From: Rufibacter sp. DG15C
GTDB taxonomy: Bacteria; Bacteroidota; Bacteroidia; Cytophagales; Hymenobacteraceae
Direction of reading: 5' to 3'
Assembly: GCF_001577755.1 (NCBI RefSeq)
Contig: NZ_CP010776.1
Coordinates: 2,232,001-2,296,000, forward strand
DNA: 64,000 nt
Shown: one piece after another, positions 16,651 to 29,024 of the stretch
Position numbering within the stretch: the stretch's first letter is position 1
How the letters are laid out: every line of letters starts with the position of its first letter
Position numbers and translations under genes: made by a program
Notes under the pieces: model-generated
Told to the model about the DNA's origin: nothing
Databases searched by the model: none
Seen by the model: only the letters and a program-made list of their open reading frames with translations

Positions 16651-19600
16651 TTGGCTACAAGTAAAACGACAGAGCGGATTAATTTCGCTTCCATCAAAAA
16701 GGTCATTGAGTATCCCGACTTTTTGGATGTACAGCTGAAGTCCTTCCAGGACTTTTTCCAATTGGAAACAGCCGCCGAAAACCGCACAGAAGAAGGTCTT
16801 TTCAAAGTGTTTGCAGAGAACTTTCCTATCTCTGACTCAAGAGAGAACTTCGTTCTTGAATTCGTTGACTACCACGTTGATCCTCCAAAATACTCAGTTG
16901 ATGAGTGTATTGACCGCGGCTTAACGTATTCTGTTCCGTTGAAAGCAAAACTTCGTCTCATCTGTAATGATGATGACAATGAGGATTTTGAGACAATTGA
17001 ACAAGAGGTGTTCTTAGGGAACATCCCCTACATGACTGAGAAAGGTTCATTTGTGATTAATGGCGCCGAGCGCGTGATTGTATCTCAGTTGCACCGCTCA
17101 CCTGGCGTGTTCTTCGCGCAAAGCAAGCACACCAACGGTACCAAACTATATTCTGCCAGAATCATTCCTTTTAAAGGATCTTGGATAGAATTCGCGACAG
17201 ACGTGAACAACGTGATGTACGCATACATTGACCGTAAGAAGAAATTCCCGGTTACCACTCTTTTAAGAGCCATCGGTTATGGTACTGACAAAGACATCCT
17301 AGACTTGTTCGGGTTGTCTGAGGAAGTAAAAGCCGATAAGAAAACGCTTAAGAAAGTTGTTGGTAGAAAGTTAGCTGCACGGGTTCTTAGAACCTGGACA
17401 GAGGACTTCGTAGATGAGGACACTGGTGAAGTAGTTTCAATTGACCGTAATGAGGTAATCTTAGAGCGTGACTCTGAGGTAACTGAGGACGATCTTGATA
17501 TCATCATTGACTCTGGTGTTAAGTCTATCATTCTTCATCGGGAGAATGTAAACATTGCAGACTACACCATCATTTACAATACTCTACAGAAAGATAACTC
17601 TAACTCTGAGCAGGAAGCCGTAGAGCAGATCTACCGCCAGTTGCGTAACACAGAGGCGCCAGACGTTGAGACGGCTAGAGACATCATCCAGAAGTTGTTC
17701 TTCAGTGATAAGCGTTATGATCTAGGAGATGTTGGTCGCTATAGAATCAACAAGAAGCTAGGCCTTGACAAAAACTGGGAAGCCAAGGTATTGACCAATG
17801 AGGACATCGTTCTTATTGTGAAGTACCTGATTGGTTTGATTAACTCACGTGCGGTAGTGGATGATATTGACCACTTAAGTAACCGTAGAGTAAGAACCGT
17901 TGGTGAGCAGTTGTATGCGCAGTTTGGTGTAGGTCTTGCCCGTATGGCCAGAACCATCAAGGAGCGTATGAACGTGCGTGACAACGAGGAGTTCAAGCCA
18001 GTAGACTTGATCAACGCCAGAACATTGTCTTCTGTGATCAACTCTTTCTTTGGTACCAACCAGTTGTCTCAGTTCATGGACCAGACCAACCCATTGGCAG
18101 AAATCACGCACAAGCGTCGTGTGTCTGCACTAGGGCCAGGAGGTCTATCCAGAGAGCGCGCCGGTTTTGAGGTTCGTGACGTTCACTACACCCACTACGG
18201 TCGTCTTTGTACTATTGAAACACCAGAGGGACCAAACATTGGTTTGATTTCTTCTCTGTGTGTGCACGCACGCGTCAACAGCATGGGCTTTATTGAGACA
18301 CCTTACAGAAATGTGGTGAACGGTAAAGTGGATGTGACGTCTACCGTGAAATACCTGACAGCTGAAGAAGAAGATACCCACCACATTGCACAGGCAAATG
18401 CCCGCATTGATGAAGAAGGTAACTTCGTAAACGATAAAGTAAAAGGCCGTTTTGAAGGTGACTTCCCGGTAGTAGAGCCAGAGCGCTATACCTACATGGA
18501 CGTTGCTCCTAACCAAATCGTTTCGGTAGCAGCCTCATTGATTCCTTTCTTGGAGCATGATGATGCTAACCGTGCCTTGATGGGATCTAACATGCAGCGC
18601 CAGGCGGTTCCTTTGGTGAAGCCACAAGCTCCAATTGTAGGAACTGGTCTAGAAGGCAGAGCCGCTTTGGACTCCAGAGCTTTGGTTCGTGCTGAAGGCG
18701 AAGGTGAGGTTCATTTTGTAGATGCAGATAGAATCATCATCCGTTATGACCTAAGCGATATTGAGAAGCTAATTAGCTTTGACGCTGAGTTTGTAACCTA
18801 TGACTTGATCAAATTCCGTCGTACCAACCAAGACACTTGTATCAACTTGACTCCTTTGGTTAAAAAAGGAGAGAAAGTAACCAAGGGTCAGCCATTATGC
18901 GAAGGTTACGCTACTAACCAAGGCGAACTTGCCTTAGGTAGAAACTTACAGGTTGCGTTCATGCCTTGGCAAGGATACAACTTTGAGGATGCTATTGTTA
19001 TCTCTGAGCGTGTAGTGAGAGATGACATCTTTACTTCAATTCACATTGAGGAGTTTGAACTGGAAGTTCGTGAGACGAAGCGTGGCGAGGAGGAATTAAC
19101 CTCTGAAATCCCGAACGTGAGCGAAGAAGCAGTTCGTAACCTGGATGAGAACGGTATCATCAGAATTGGTGCCGAGGTACGTGAAGGTGATATCTTGATT
19201 GGTAAAATCACTCCAAAAGGAGAGACGGATCCAACGCCAGAAGAGAAACTTCTTCGTGCCATCTTCGGTGACAAAGCCGGTGATGTGAAGGATGCATCCT
19301 TGAAAGCGCCGCCATCCTTGAATGGTGTGGTTATTGAAACCAAACTCTTCTCTCGTCCTAAGAAAGACAAAAACCTTCGGGCCAAGTCTAAGAAGGAAGT
19401 AGAAGACCTGAAAGTGAAATACAACAGCGAGCTTAAAGCAGTGAAAACTGTGATGGTTGAGAAGCTGATTGCTCTACTTGAAGGTAAAACTAGCCAAGGC
19501 GTCCGTCACCGTTTCGGGGATGAGATGATTGCCAAAGGTGCCAAGTTTGGTAAGAAGAACATCACGGAAGGTCTATTCCCTGATAAGAACCCTTACAAGG

Positions 19601-20523
19601 ACGAAAGCAACTATGCCGTAGCCGAAGAGGTGAACATCTTTAAGGATCTGATCCTAGAAGGATGGACCGCAGATGAGCAGACAAACAAAATGTTGTTGGA
19701 GTTGGTGAAAAACTACACCAAGCGCCGCAACACTATCTCTGCCCGTTTCAAACGTGATCGCTTCACTCTTGAGGTAGGTGATGAGTTACCAGCCGGTATC
19801 GTGCAGTTGGCCAAAGTCTACATCGCTAAGAAGCGCAAGCTGAAAGTAGGTGATAAGATGGCGGGTCGTCACGGTAACAAAGGGGTTGTAGCTCGTATCG
19901 TGCGTGATGAGGACATGCCGTTCTTAGAAGATGGAACACCAATGGACATCGTTTTGAACCCACTAGGGGTACCTTCCAGGATGAACATCGGGCAGATCTA
20001 CGAGACCGTACTTGGTTGGGCTGGTCTGAAATTGGGACGCAAGTATGCGACGCCAATCTTTGACGGTGCTTCTGAAGAAGAAGTATCTGCTGAGTTGAAA
20101 GAAGCAGGCGTTCCTGTATATGGCCGTACCTATCTATTTGATGGTTTGAGCGGAGATCGTTTTGATCAACCAGTAACCGTTGGTGTGATTTACATGCTGA
20201 AACTAGGTCACTTGGTAGATGATAAGATGCACGCACGTTCTATCGGACCATACTCATTGATCACGCAGCAGCCATTGGGTGGTAAAGCCCAGTTTGGTGG
20301 TCAGCGTTTTGGTGAGATGGAGGTGTGGGCATTGGAGGCCTTCGGTGCCGCCAACGTTTTACAAGAAATCCTGACCGTGAAGTCAGATGACGTGATTGGT
20401 CGTGCAAAGGCCTATGAAGCCATTGTAAAAGGAGACGTGTTGCCTAAGCCAAATATCCCTGAGTCGTTCAACGTGTTGATTCACGAACTCAGAGGCTTGG
20501 CCCTAGAGATTACGCTGGACTAA
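16651..20523 (+). CDS. rpoB: DNA-directed RNA polymerase subunit beta
   Basis: A 1290-residue catalytic subunit of RNA polymerase. The TTG at 16651 is taken as start: the sequence after it, [20 protein letters not shown], aligns with recalled Hymenobacter-type RpoB N-termini and no ATG lies nearby. The rifampicin region (about residues 465-500: [20 protein letters not shown]) has the wild-type Asp, His and Ser residues. The C-terminal [19 protein letters not shown] is typical. It is preceded by a 160-base gap with an attenuator-like hairpin and followed by a 124-base gap with a long hairpin before rpoC. Confidence 0.98.
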   Translation: MATSKTTERINFASIKKVIEYPDFLDVQLKSFQDFFQLETAAENRTEEGLFKVFAENFPISDSRENFVLEFVDYHVDPPKYSVDECIDRGLTYSVPLKAKLRLICNDDDNEDFETIEQEVFLGNIPYMTEKGSFVINGAERVIVSQLHRSPGVFFAQSKHTNGTKLYSARIIPFKGSWIEFATDVNNVMYAYIDRKKKFPVTTLLRAIGYGTDKDILDLFGLSEEVKADKKTLKKVVGRKLAARVLRTWTEDFVDEDTGEVVSIDRNEVILERDSEVTEDDLDIIIDSGVKSIILHRENVNIADYTIIYNTLQKDNSNSEQEAVEQIYRQLRNTEAPDVETARDIIQKLFFSDKRYDLGDVGRYRINKKLGLDKNWEAKVLTNEDIVLIVKYLIGLINSRAVVDDIDHLSNRRVRTVGEQLYAQFGVGLARMARTIKERMNVRDNEEFKPVDLINARTLSSVINSFFGTNQLSQFMDQTNPLAEITHKRRVSALGPGGLSRERAGFEVRDVHYTHYGRLCTIETPEGPNIGLISSLCVHARVNSMGFIETPYRNVVNGKVDVTSTVKYLTAEEEDTHHIAQANARIDEEGNFVNDKVKGRFEGDFPVVEPERYTYMDVAPNQIVSVAASLIPFLEHDDANRALMGSNMQRQAVPLVKPQAPIVGTGLEGRAALDSRALVRAEGEGEVHFVDADRIIIRYDLSDIEKLISFDAEFVTYDLIKFRRTNQDTCINLTPLVKKGEKVTKGQPLCEGYATNQGELALGRNLQVAFMPWQGYNFEDAIVISERVVRDDIFTSIHIEEFELEVRETKRGEEELTSEIPNVSEEAVRNLDENGIIRIGAEVREGDILIGKITPKGETDPTPEEKLLRAIFGDKAGDVKDASLKAPPSLNGVVIETKLFSRPKKDKNLRAKSKKEVEDLKVKYNSELKAVKTVMVEKLIALLEGKTSQGVRHRFGDEMIAKGAKFGKKNITEGLFPDKNPYKDESNYAVAEEVNIFKDLILEGWTADEQTNKMLLELVKNYTKRRNTISARFKRDRFTLEVGDELPAGIVQLAKVYIAKKRKLKVGDKMAGRHGNKGVVARIVRDEDMPFLEDGTPMDIVLNPLGVPSRMNIGQIYETVLGWAGLKLGRKYATPIFDGASEEEVSAELKEAGVPVYGRTYLFDGLSGDRFDQPVTVGVIYMLKLGHLVDDKMHARSIGPYSLITQQPLGGKAQFGGQRFGEMEVWALEAFGAANVLQEILTVKSDDVIGRAKAYEAIVKGDVLPKPNIPESFNVLIHELRGLALEITLD

Positions 20524-20599
20524 TGTGATACAGTTTTGAGGAGATTTCAGAAAAAGAGGCCAAAAACGGCTCTTTCTGGAGTCTCCTTAACTCACATTA
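20521..20599 (+). repeat. Long imperfect hairpin in the rpoB-rpoC gap, including palindromic repeat copy 6
   Basis: The outer arms TAATGTGA (20521-20528) and TCACATTA (20592-20599) are perfect complements; TAATGTGA starts with the rpoB stop codon. Inside, GGAGATTTCAG and CTGGAGTCTCC pair with wobbles, then AAAGAG/CTCTTT and GCC/GGC close an AAAAAC loop. The core at 20531-20568 is a degraded copy of the 38-bp palindrome family. Confidence 0.65.
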
Positions 20600-20647
20600 A
20601 ATGCCTTAAGAACAAATAGGAGTTTTACATATCTAGCAACACATAAC

Positions 20648-23600
20648 ATGGCGTTAGCAAGAAATAAAAAGTTAGTTCAAGACTTCTCTAAAGTAACCAT
20701 CAGCTTGGCTTCTCCAGAATCAATCCTGGAGAGATCAAACGGAGAGGTGACTAAGCCGGAAACGATCAACTACAGAACCTACAAGCCAGAGATGGGTGGT
20801 CTGTTCTGCGAGCGTATTTTCGGACCAGTGAAGGATTGGGAGTGCCACTGCGGTAAATACAAGAGAATCCGTTACAAAGGGATTATCTGTGACCGTTGCG
20901 GAGTTGAGGTAACTGAAAAGAAAGTGCGTCGTGAGCGCATGGGCCATATTGAATTAGTAGTACCGGTAGCACATATCTGGTACTTTAAGTCATTGCCAAA
21001 CAAAATTGGTTATCTATTGGGTCTGCCAACCAAGAAATTGGACCAGATCATTTACTATGAGCGGTATGTAGTTATTCAGGCAGGTATCTTGGCAGAAGAC
21101 GGTGTGAACACACTGGACTTCTTGACTGAGGACGAGTACCTGGACATGATTGACAAGCTTCCTCGTGAGAACCAAATGTTGGACAACCATGATCCAAACA
21201 AGTTCATCGCGAGAATGGGTGCCGAGGCGTTACAAATGCTTTTGGAGCGCATCAGCTTAGATGACCTATCGTATGATTTGCGTTACTCTGCCGCTCATGA
21301 GACTTCTCAGCAGCGTAAGGCAGATGCTTTAAAGCGCCTTCGCGTGGTTGAAGCATTCCGTGACGCTTCTACCAGAATTGAGAACAAGCCTGAGTGGATG
21401 GTTATCCGCATGGTGCCTGTGATTCCGCCGGAATTGCGTCCATTGGTTCCCTTGGATGGCGGTCGTTTCGCAACCTCAGATTTGAACGACTTATATCGTC
21501 GTGTAATCATCCGTAATAACCGTCTTAAGCGCTTGATAGAGATCAAGGCGCCAGAGGTGATTCTGCGGAATGAGAAGCGTATGCTACAAGAGGCCGTGGA
21601 TTCTCTGTTTGACAACTCACGTAAAGTGAATGCTGTTAGAGCAGAGGGTAACCGCGCCTTGAAATCTTTATCTGACATGCTGAAAGGTAAGCAAGGACGT
21701 TTCCGTCAAAACTTGCTTGGTAAGCGTGTGGATTATTCTGGCCGTTCTGTAATTGTAGTAGGACCAGAGTTGAAACTGCATGAGTGCGGTCTACCTAAGA
21801 ACATGGCGGCTGAGCTTTTCAAACCGTTCATCATCCGTAAGCTTATTGAGCGCGGTATTGTGAAGACGGTAAAGTCTGCTAAGAAAATTGTAGACAGAAA
21901 AGACCCAGTGGTTTGGGATATCCTTGAAAATGTATTGAAAGGACACCCAGTACTATTGAACCGTGCTCCTACGCTCCACAGATTAGGTATTCAGGCATTC
22001 CAGCCAAAGCTGATTGAAGGAAAAGCAATCCAGTTGCACCCATTGGTGTGTACGGCCTTTAACGCTGACTTTGACGGTGACCAGATGGCGGTGCACGTTC
22101 CACTAGGACCTGCTGCTGTTTTGGAAGCCTCTATGTTGATGCTGGCTGCCCACAATATCTTGAACCCTGCTAACGGTGCTCCAATTGCAGTACCTTCTCA
22201 GGACATGGTATTGGGTCTGTATTATGTAACCAAAGGAAAACGTACCACTGAGAAGGAGAAAATCCAAGGTGAGGGTATGTCTTTCTATAGCGCTGAAGAG
22301 GTAATCATTGCCATCAATGAAGGTAGATTATCTAAGCAAGCATATATCAAAGTTAGAGCAAAAGTTGCCGGCGAAAACGGAGAGTTAACTACTCAGTTAA
22401 TTGAAACAGTTGCCGGTAGAGTGCTCTTTAACCAGTTGGTACCAGAGGCGGTGGGCTATGTAGACGAACTTCTTACTAAGAAGAAGCTACAGCAGATCAT
22501 CTCGCGTGTATTCAAGGTGACAGGAATGGCCAGAACGGCTCAGTTCCTGGATGATATCAAAACCCTAGGATTCCAGTCTGCTTACAAAGGCGGTCTGTCC
22601 ATGGGTCTTGGTGACATTGTGATCCCGAAAGAGAAAGACATCTTGGTAGCAGAAGCTAAGAAAGATGTGGACGCTGTTTGGGCCAACTACTCAATGGGTC
22701 TTATCACAGACAATGAGCGTTATAACCAAGTAATTGATATCTGGACACGTATCAACAACCAGATCACAGAAACGTTGATGAGCCGTCTTGAAAAAGACGA
22801 TCAAGGTTTCAACTCCATCTTCATGATGATGCACTCCGGAGCCCGTGGTTCTAGAGAGCAGATTCGTCAGCTGGGTGGTATGAGAGGTTTGATGGCTAAG
22901 CCACAAAAATCATTGCAAGGATCTGTAGGGGAGATTATTGAAAACCCAATTCTATCTAACTTTAAAGAAGGTCTAGATGTAATTGAGTACTTCATCTCTA
23001 CCCACGGTGCCCGTAAAGGTCTAGCGGATACTGCCTTGAAAACGGCAGATGCGGGTTACTTGACTCGTCGTCTGGTAGACGTTTCTCAAGACGTAATCGT
23101 GAATGAGCCTGACTGCGGTACTTTGCGTGGTCTTGAGGTGAGCGCCTTGAAAGACAACGAGGATATTGTTGAGTCTCTATCTGAGCGTATCCTGGGCCGT
23201 GTGAACGTTCATGATATCGTGAACCCACACACCAATGAAGTTATCCTTGAGTCTGGTAATGAAATTACCGAGGAGGTAGCTAAAATCATTGAAGGTACCG
23301 CCATTGAGGCTGTTGAGATCCGTTCAGTGTTGACGTGTGAGACCAAGCGTGGTATTTGTGCCAAATGCTACGGTCGTAACTTGTCTACGGGTAGAATGGT
23401 GCAGAAAGGGGAAGCCGTTGGGGTTATCGCCGCACAATCTATTGGTGAGCCAGGTACACAGTTGACCCTTCGTACTTTCCACGTAGGTGGTACTGCCTCT
23501 AACATTGCGGTAGATGCAGCCATCCGTGCCAAGTTCAACGGTAAGATTGAGTTTGAAGACGTTAGAACTATTGATACCACCAATGCTGAAGGTGACCGCG

Positions 23601-24964
23601 TGAAAGTGGTAATGGGACGCTCTGGTGAAGTTAAAGTAGTTGATCCTAATACCGGCAAATTGTTGATCAGTAACCACGTTCCTTATGGTTCATTTTTAGT
23701 AGTGGATGAAGGACAAGAGGTTGCCAAAGGCGATGAGCTATGTAACTGGGATCCATACAACGCGGTTATCTTGTCAGAGTTTGACGGGTCTATTGAGTAT
23801 GATTCCATCGTGGAAGGTATCACCTACCGTGAGGAGTCAGATGAGCAGACTGGTCACCGTGAGAAGGTTATCATTGAAACGAAGGATAAGACCAAAAACC
23901 CTGCTATCGTCGTGAACCCTGCCAATGGCGAGCCGAAAGGTTACAACATTCCAGTAGGTGCCCACATCACGGTAGAAGATGGTCAGAAGATCAACGCTGG
24001 TCAGATTGTGGCTAAGATCCCTCGTGCCATTGGTAAAACCCGCGACATTACGGGTGGTCTACCACGCGTTACGGAGCTCTTTGAGGCACGTAACCCGTCT
24101 AACCCAGCCGTAGTGAGTGAGATTGACGGCGTAGTAACCTATGGTGGTATAAAGCGCGGTAACCGCGAGATTTATATTGAGTCTAAGGATGGCGTGAAGA
24201 AGAAGTACATGGTGCCTCTTTCCAAGCACATCCTAGTTCAGGACAATGACTTTGTGCGTGCCGGTGTTCCATTATCTGATGGTGCCATCACTCCAAATGA
24301 CATCCTGAACATCCAAGGCCCAGGTGCCGTGCAAGAATACCTAGTGAATGAAATTCAGGAGGTATACCGCTTGCAAGGTGTGAAGATCAATGACAAGCAC
24401 ATTGAAGTAGTGGTTCGTCAGATGATGCAGAAAGTGAATGTTCTTGACCCAGGTGATACTAGCTTCCTAGAGAACCAGACAGTGGACAAGGTAACGTTCA
24501 TGGAAGAGAATGACATGATCATTGACATGAAAGTAGTGGAGGATGCAGGAGACTCAACCGCCATGAAACCAGGTATGATCGTGACGGCTCGCCGTCTGCG
24601 TGATGAGAACTCTAGCTTAAAGCGTCGTGACCTTCGCATTGTGACGGTACGTGATGCCCAGCCAGCGGTGTCTAGACCAACCCTACAAGGTATCACACAA
24701 GCATCCCTTGGTACGCAAAGCTTTATCTCAGCGGCATCCTTCCAGGAGACTACTAAGGTATTGAGCGAGGCAGCTATCAAAGGAAAGGCGGATGAGTTGT
24801 TAGGCTTGAAAGAGAACGTAATTGTGGGTCACTTAATCCCGGCAGGTACTGGACTTAGAGAGTACACTAAACTAATTGTTGGATCCAAGGATGAGTATGA
24901 AGCTCTTACTGCCAGCAGACAGTCAGGTGTGAAATCTAAGCAAGGCGAACTGCAGGAGAAATAA
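20648..24964 (+). CDS. rpoC: DNA-directed RNA polymerase subunit beta'
   Basis: A 1438-residue subunit holding the active site. NADFDGD (residues 472-478) binds the catalytic magnesium. CHCGKYKR and ICDRCGVE near residues 66-90 form the N-terminal zinc site, and [13 protein letters not shown] is the second zinc site. The trigger-loop region [18 protein letters not shown] is intact. Length is typical of Bacteroidota, with a C-terminal extension past LIPAGTG. The ATG follows AACACATAAC; the next gene starts 1 base after the stop. Confidence 0.99.
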   Translation: MALARNKKLVQDFSKVTISLASPESILERSNGEVTKPETINYRTYKPEMGGLFCERIFGPVKDWECHCGKYKRIRYKGIICDRCGVEVTEKKVRRERMGHIELVVPVAHIWYFKSLPNKIGYLLGLPTKKLDQIIYYERYVVIQAGILAEDGVNTLDFLTEDEYLDMIDKLPRENQMLDNHDPNKFIARMGAEALQMLLERISLDDLSYDLRYSAAHETSQQRKADALKRLRVVEAFRDASTRIENKPEWMVIRMVPVIPPELRPLVPLDGGRFATSDLNDLYRRVIIRNNRLKRLIEIKAPEVILRNEKRMLQEAVDSLFDNSRKVNAVRAEGNRALKSLSDMLKGKQGRFRQNLLGKRVDYSGRSVIVVGPELKLHECGLPKNMAAELFKPFIIRKLIERGIVKTVKSAKKIVDRKDPVVWDILENVLKGHPVLLNRAPTLHRLGIQAFQPKLIEGKAIQLHPLVCTAFNADFDGDQMAVHVPLGPAAVLEASMLMLAAHNILNPANGAPIAVPSQDMVLGLYYVTKGKRTTEKEKIQGEGMSFYSAEEVIIAINEGRLSKQAYIKVRAKVAGENGELTTQLIETVAGRVLFNQLVPEAVGYVDELLTKKKLQQIISRVFKVTGMARTAQFLDDIKTLGFQSAYKGGLSMGLGDIVIPKEKDILVAEAKKDVDAVWANYSMGLITDNERYNQVIDIWTRINNQITETLMSRLEKDDQGFNSIFMMMHSGARGSREQIRQLGGMRGLMAKPQKSLQGSVGEIIENPILSNFKEGLDVIEYFISTHGARKGLADTALKTADAGYLTRRLVDVSQDVIVNEPDCGTLRGLEVSALKDNEDIVESLSERILGRVNVHDIVNPHTNEVILESGNEITEEVAKIIEGTAIEAVEIRSVLTCETKRGICAKCYGRNLSTGRMVQKGEAVGVIAAQSIGEPGTQLTLRTFHVGGTASNIAVDAAIRAKFNGKIEFEDVRTIDTTNAEGDRVKVVMGRSGEVKVVDPNTGKLLISNHVPYGSFLVVDEGQEVAKGDELCNWDPYNAVILSEFDGSIEYDSIVEGITYREESDEQTGHREKVIIETKDKTKNPAIVVNPANGEPKGYNIPVGAHITVEDGQKINAGQIVAKIPRAIGKTRDITGGLPRVTELFEARNPSNPAVVSEIDGVVTYGGIKRGNREIYIESKDGVKKKYMVPLSKHILVQDNDFVRAGVPLSDGAITPNDILNIQGPGAVQEYLVNEIQEVYRLQGVKINDKHIEVVVRQMMQKVNVLDPGDTSFLENQTVDKVTFMEENDMIIDMKVVEDAGDSTAMKPGMIVTARRLRDENSSLKRRDLRIVTVRDAQPAVSRPTLQGITQASLGTQSFISAASFQETTKVLSEAAIKGKADELLGLKENVIVGHLIPAGTGLREYTKLIVGSKDEYEALTASRQSGVKSKQGELQEK

Positions 24965-24965
24965 G

Positions 24966-25280
24966 ATGGCAGCTACGGAACAGCAAAGTCAGATAAACAT
25001 TGAGCTGACCGAGGAAATTGCAGAAGGGGAATACGCTAACTTAGCCATGATTGCCCATTCACACAGTGAATTTGTAATTGACTTTATCCGCTTGATGCCC
25101 GGCATTCCGAAAGCCAAAGTAAAAGCAAGAGTGGTGATTACTCCAGAGCATGCCAAGCGTTTTTTGGCTGCTTTGGAGGAAAACATCCAAAAGTATGAAG
25201 AAAGTTTTGGGGGCATAAAGCAGACGCAGGAAGCCCCCAGCTTTCCTCTAAACTTTGGCGGAACCATAGGCGAAGCCTAA
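24966..25280 (+). CDS. DUF3467 domain protein
   Basis: A 104-residue protein without signal peptide. The core EGEYANLAMIAHSHSEFVID and FIRLMPGIPKAKVKARVVIT matches DUF3467, a family usually encoded directly after rpoC in Bacteroidota. It begins 1 base after the rpoC stop, so it is translationally coupled to RNA polymerase expression. The biochemical function is unknown; the constant linkage hints at a role tied to transcription or ribosome synthesis, but that is inference. Confidence 0.88.
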   Translation: MAATEQQSQINIELTEEIAEGEYANLAMIAHSHSEFVIDFIRLMPGIPKAKVKARVVITPEHAKRFLAALEENIQKYEESFGGIKQTQEAPSFPLNFGGTIGEA

Positions 25281-25306
25281 GCCATTAATAATAAGTGAAT
25301 TAAAAC

Positions 25307-25338
25307 TTTGAATTTGCAAAGCAAAATTTATACCTTTG
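25307..25338 (+). promoter_or_regulatory. Promoter of rpsL-rpsG-fusA-rpsJ
   Basis: TTTG at 25307-25310 and TACCTTTG at 25331-25338 are separated by 20 bp. Transcription would start near 25346, about 37 bases before rpsL. No terminator separates it from DUF3467, so read-through from rpoBC is also possible. Confidence 0.78.
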
Positions 25339-25382
25339 CAAACCATTTTTTGAAGAGAGAAATCAGTTTAAAAAGTTAGTAA

Positions 25383-25799
25383 ATGCCTACTATACAACAA
25401 TTAGTAAGAAAGGGAAGAGAGAAACTAACATCTAAGTCTAAATCCCCAGCCCTTGACTCATGTCCGCAGAGACGTGGCGTGTGTACACGCGTTTACACAA
25501 CCACACCTAAGAAGCCTAACTCAGCAATGAGAAAAGTGGCTCGTGTGCGTTTGACAAACGGCAAAGAAGTCAATGCTTACATCCCTGGTGAAGGCCACAA
25601 CCTACAGGAGCACTCTATTGTGTTAATCAGAGGTGGTCGTGTGAAAGACTTACCAGGTGTAAGATATCACATCATCCGTGGTGCATTGGATACAGCTGGT
25701 GTAAACGGTCGTCTACAGTCCCGTTCTAAGTACGGAGCTAAACGTCCTAAGCCAGGTCAGCCAGCGGCTGCAGCAGGTAAAGGCGGTAAGAAAAAATAA
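25383..25799 (+). CDS. rpsL: 30S ribosomal protein S12
   Basis: A 138-residue decoding-centre protein. [18 protein letters not shown] and [17 protein letters not shown] contain the conserved lysines whose change gives streptomycin resistance; they are wild type here. The C-terminus has a short Ala/Gly/Lys extension ([11 protein letters not shown]), common in the phylum. It is first in the str operon, 14 bases before rpsG. Confidence 0.99.
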   Translation: MPTIQQLVRKGREKLTSKSKSPALDSCPQRRGVCTRVYTTTPKKPNSAMRKVARVRLTNGKEVNAYIPGEGHNLQEHSIVLIRGGRVKDLPGVRYHIIRGALDTAGVNGRLQSRSKYGAKRPKPGQPAAAAGKGGKKK

Positions 25800-25813
25800 T
25801 AAGGATTTAGATA

Positions 25814-26281
25814 ATGAGAAAAGCAAAACCAAAGAAGAGAATTCTTCTTCCTGATCCTAAGTACAAAGAGACTCTAGTTACCAGATTTGTGAATTACATG
25901 ATGGTGGACGGTAAAAAGAGTACTGCATACAAGATATTCTACGATGCTTGCGACTTAGTTGAGAAAAGAACTAAGGAGAGCGGTCTTGAGACCTGGAGAA
26001 AAGCATTGAACAATATCATGCCAGGTGTAGAGGTGAAAAGCCGCCGCGTGGGTGGTGCTACTTTCCAGGTGCCAACTGAGGTACGTCCGGATAGAAAGAT
26101 TTCACTCGGAATCAAATGGATGATTTCTTATGCTCGCAAGAGAGGTGAGAAAACAATGATGGACAAATTGGCCGGTGAGATCATCGCTGCGGCTAAAGGA
26201 GAAGGTGCCGCTGTGAAGAAGAAAGACGATACTCACAGAATGGCGGAAGCCAACAAGGCATTCTCACACTTTAGATTCTAA
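25814..26281 (+). CDS. rpsG: 30S ribosomal protein S7
   Basis: A 155-residue primary binder of the 16S rRNA 3' domain, lining the E site. [21 protein letters not shown] and [20 protein letters not shown] are characteristic, and the C-terminal [12 protein letters not shown] is typical. It lies 3 bases before fusA. Confidence 0.99.
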   Translation: MRKAKPKKRILLPDPKYKETLVTRFVNYMMVDGKKSTAYKIFYDACDLVEKRTKESGLETWRKALNNIMPGVEVKSRRVGGATFQVPTEVRPDRKISLGIKWMISYARKRGEKTMMDKLAGEIIAAAKGEGAAVKKKDDTHRMAEANKAFSHFRF

Positions 26282-26284
26282 TTA

Positions 26285-28384
26285 ATGGCTCGGGATTTAA
26301 AATACACAAGAAATATAGGTATTGCTGCGCATATTGATGCCGGTAAGACCACGACTACTGAGCGTATCCTTTACTATGCTGGTGTAAGCCACAAAATAGG
26401 AGAGGTGCACGATGGAGCCGCCACCATGGACTGGATGGAGCAGGAGCAGGAAAGAGGTATCACTATTACCTCTGCCGCTACCACTGTAAACTGGGACTAC
26501 AGAGGCGAAAAATACCATATCAACATCATTGATACACCAGGTCACGTTGATTTTACCGTAGAGGTAAACCGTTCCCTTCGTGTATTAGATGGTTTAGTTT
26601 TCTTGTTTAGTGCAGTGGATGGTGTAGAGCCACAATCTGAAACTAACTGGAGACTAGCTGACAACTACAAAGTTGCCCGTATTGGTTTCGTTAACAAAAT
26701 GGACCGTTCAGGCGCAGACTTCTTAGGAGTATGTAAGCAGGTGAAAGAAATGCTAGGTAGCAATGCCGTAGCATTACAGTTACCAATTGGTGCAGAAGAT
26801 AACTTTAAAGGAGTAGTAGACCTAGTAAACTTCCGTGGTATCGAGTGGAATGAGTCTGATAAAGGTATGACCTTTACTGAGGTTCCAATTCCAGACGATA
26901 TGTTGGAAGAGGCAGAAGAATACAGAGAGAAATTGTTAGAGGCAGTAGCTGATTACGATGAGGCTCTAATGGAGAAATACTTTGAGGATCCAGCATCAAT
27001 CACTGAGGCTGAAATCATTGAAGCACTTCGTAAAGCAACCATTGACATGGCGATCGTGCCAATGCTTTGCGGTTCTTCTTTCAAAAACAAAGGTGTACAA
27101 ACAATGCTTGATTATGTGATGGCTCTTATTCCATCACCTCTAGACAAAGAAAATATTGTAGGTACAAACCCAGATACAGGTGAAGAGGTAACTCGTCAGC
27201 CAAGTGAAAGCGAGCCATTTGCTGGCCTAGCTTTCAAAATTGCAACTGACCCTTACGTAGGACGTCTTTGCTTTGTACGCGCCTATTCAGGTGTGTTAGA
27301 GTCTGGATCTTACGTGTACAATACTCGCTCAAATAACAAAGAGCGTATCTCTCGTATCTTCCAGATGCACGCCAACAAGCAAAACCAAATCGAAAGACTA
27401 AGTGCTGGAGATATTGGAGCGGTTGTAGGTTTCAAAGACATCAAAACCGGAGATACCCTTTGCGACCAGAACGCGAAAATCGTTTTGGAATCAATGGACT
27501 TCCCAGAACCAGTAATTGGATACGCCATTGAGCCTAAAACTCAAGCTGACTCTGATAAAATGGGAATGGCGATTGCCAAGCTTATTGAAGAAGATCCAAC
27601 CCTACAGGTAAATACTGACGAGGAAACTGGTCAGACTATCTTGAGAGGTATGGGTGAGCTTCACTTAGAGATCATCATTGACCGCATGAAGCGCGAGTTC
27701 AAGGTTGAGTTGAACCAAGGTGCGCCTCAAGTAGCTTACAAAGAAACCATCACCAAGACAGTTGAGCACAGAGAAGTGTTCAAAAAGCAGTCTGGTGGTC
27801 GTGGTAAGTTCGCGGACATCGTGTTCAACATGGGCCCTCGTGAAGATGGCAAGCAAGGTCTTGAGTTTGAGAATGCCATTGTGGGTGGTGTAATCCCTAG
27901 AGAATTCATCCCTGCGGTTCAAAAAGGATTCGAAGAGGCCATGAAAAATGGTATCTTAGCAGGATTCCCAATTGATTCAATGAAAGTGCGTTTGTTCCAC
28001 GGATCATTCCACGACGTTGACTCAGACTCACTATCATTTGAATTGGCAGCCCGTCAAGGCTTTAGAGAAGCTGGTAAGCAGTGTGCTCCTAAGTTGCTTG
28101 AGCCAATCATGGCGGTAGACGTTGTGACTCCAGATGAGTACACAGGTCCAGTGACAGGTGACTTGAACAGAAGAAGAGGTATCATGAAAGGTATGGATAC
28201 CAAAGGGACTTCTACAGTAGTGAAAGCTGACGTTCCTTTATCAGAACTGTTTGGTTATGTAACTGACTTACGTACCATTACTTCTGGCCGTGCCACTGCA
28301 TCACTTACTTTCTCTCATTATGAGCAAGTGCCGCAAAACCTGGCAGATGGTATCATCGCAAAATTAAAAGGAACAGCTAAATAA
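26285..28384 (+). CDS. fusA: Elongation factor G
   Basis: A 699-residue translocase GTPase, also acting with RRF in recycling. [19 protein letters not shown] (G1), [12 protein letters not shown] (G3) and NKMD (G4) are intact. Domain IV is represented by [20 protein letters not shown], and domain V by the C-terminal [20 protein letters not shown]. The length and the str-operon position between rpsG and rpsJ indicate the main EF-G, not a paralog. Confidence 0.99.
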   Translation: MARDLKYTRNIGIAAHIDAGKTTTTERILYYAGVSHKIGEVHDGAATMDWMEQEQERGITITSAATTVNWDYRGEKYHINIIDTPGHVDFTVEVNRSLRVLDGLVFLFSAVDGVEPQSETNWRLADNYKVARIGFVNKMDRSGADFLGVCKQVKEMLGSNAVALQLPIGAEDNFKGVVDLVNFRGIEWNESDKGMTFTEVPIPDDMLEEAEEYREKLLEAVADYDEALMEKYFEDPASITEAEIIEALRKATIDMAIVPMLCGSSFKNKGVQTMLDYVMALIPSPLDKENIVGTNPDTGEEVTRQPSESEPFAGLAFKIATDPYVGRLCFVRAYSGVLESGSYVYNTRSNNKERISRIFQMHANKQNQIERLSAGDIGAVVGFKDIKTGDTLCDQNAKIVLESMDFPEPVIGYAIEPKTQADSDKMGMAIAKLIEEDPTLQVNTDEETGQTILRGMGELHLEIIIDRMKREFKVELNQGAPQVAYKETITKTVEHREVFKKQSGGRGKFADIVFNMGPREDGKQGLEFENAIVGGVIPREFIPAVQKGFEEAMKNGILAGFPIDSMKVRLFHGSFHDVDSDSLSFELAARQGFREAGKQCAPKLLEPIMAVDVVTPDEYTGPVTGDLNRRRGIMKGMDTKGTSTVVKADVPLSELFGYVTDLRTITSGRATASLTFSHYEQVPQNLADGIIAKLKGTAK

Positions 28385-28395
28385 GTTGAAATAGA

Positions 28396-28701
28396 ATGAA
28401 TCAAAAGATCAGAATTAAGCTGAAATCTTACGATCACAATCTGGTTGACAAATCATCAGAGAAAATCGTGAAAGCGGTGAAAGCGACTGGCGCGATCGTG
28501 AGTGGTCCCATTCCTTTGCCAACTGAGAAAGATATTTTCACAGTATTGCGTTCTCCACACGTAAACAAAAAAGCGCGTGAGCAATTCCAACTTTGTACCT
28601 ACAAAAGATTAGTAGATATCTATTCTACTTCTTCTAAAACAGTAGATGCTTTGATGAAGTTAGAGTTGCCAAGTGGTGTTGATGTTGAGATCAAAGTCTG
28701 A
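28396..28701 (+). CDS. rpsJ: 30S ribosomal protein S10
   Basis: A 101-residue protein of the small-subunit head, also known as NusE, a partner of NusB and Nus[21 protein letters not shown] and [20 protein letters not shown] are diagnostic. It closes the str operon: a strong terminator follows 16 bases later and rplC starts only after 323 bases, so S10 is transcriptionally separated from the rest of the classical S10 operon. Confidence 0.99.
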   Translation: MNQKIRIKLKSYDHNLVDKSSEKIVKAVKATGAIVSGPIPLPTEKDIFTVLRSPHVNKKAREQFQLCTYKRLVDIYSTSSKTVDALMKLELPSGVDVEIKV

Positions 28702-28717
28702 TAATACAAAATCCATT

Positions 28718-28752
28718 AAAAAGGGAGAGGGGTAACCTCTCCCTTTTTTTTT
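28718..28752 (+). terminator. Strong terminator after rpsJ
   Basis: GGGAGAGG and CCTCTCCC pair perfectly around GGTAA, followed by nine T residues. It ends the rpsL-rpsG-fusA-rpsJ transcript. Confidence 0.95.
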
Positions 28753-28812
28753 ATCCATTCGTCGTTTTTGCCCTGTTTTCAAGAAATCAGGGCAAAAACG
28801 ACGAATGGATAA
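28751..28812. repeat. Extended palindromic repeat, copy 7, with perfect 25-bp arms
   Basis: The arm at 28751-28775 is the exact reverse complement of 28788-28812; each arm contains GTCGTTTTTGCCCTG or its complement. The central 38 bp (28763-28800) is a copy of the family; the outer 12 bp of each arm extend the pairing. Confidence 0.9.
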
Positions 28813-28934
28813 TTTAAGAATAATTAGTAAAGATTTGGAGACTATAAATTCGAAAGCCTAGGAAGCTAAAAGGAGTTTGATGGATAATAATATTCCAAAT
28901 CATTAGTATCTGAAAACAAATAATTTAGAGGGGC

Positions 28935-28965
28935 TTGTAAAAGAAAAAATAAATAATGAACTTTG
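28935..28965 (+). promoter_or_regulatory. Probable promoter of the rplC operon
   Basis: TTG at 28935-28937 and GAACTTTG at 28958-28965 are 20 bp apart. The -7 box deviates from TAnnTTTG at the first base only. Position and the strong terminator upstream support it as the main promoter of the long ribosomal operon. Confidence 0.6.
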
Positions 28966-29024
28966 CACTCCCAAATAACACCTAAACGGGTGTATTATAT
29001 TCATTGTTAAATAAATAAAGTAGA

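Larger units (their letters stand above)
28702..29024. other. 323-bp gap between rpsJ and rplC
   Basis: No gene seen. In order it holds a strong terminator (28718-28752), a palindrome with perfect 25-bp arms (28751-28812), an AT-rich stretch without clear structure, a promoter-like pair at 28935-28965, and a small leader hairpin near 28978-28994 (ACACC/GGTGT) before the rplC ATG. The leader is a candidate site for ribosomal-protein feedback, without direct evidence. Confidence 0.6.
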
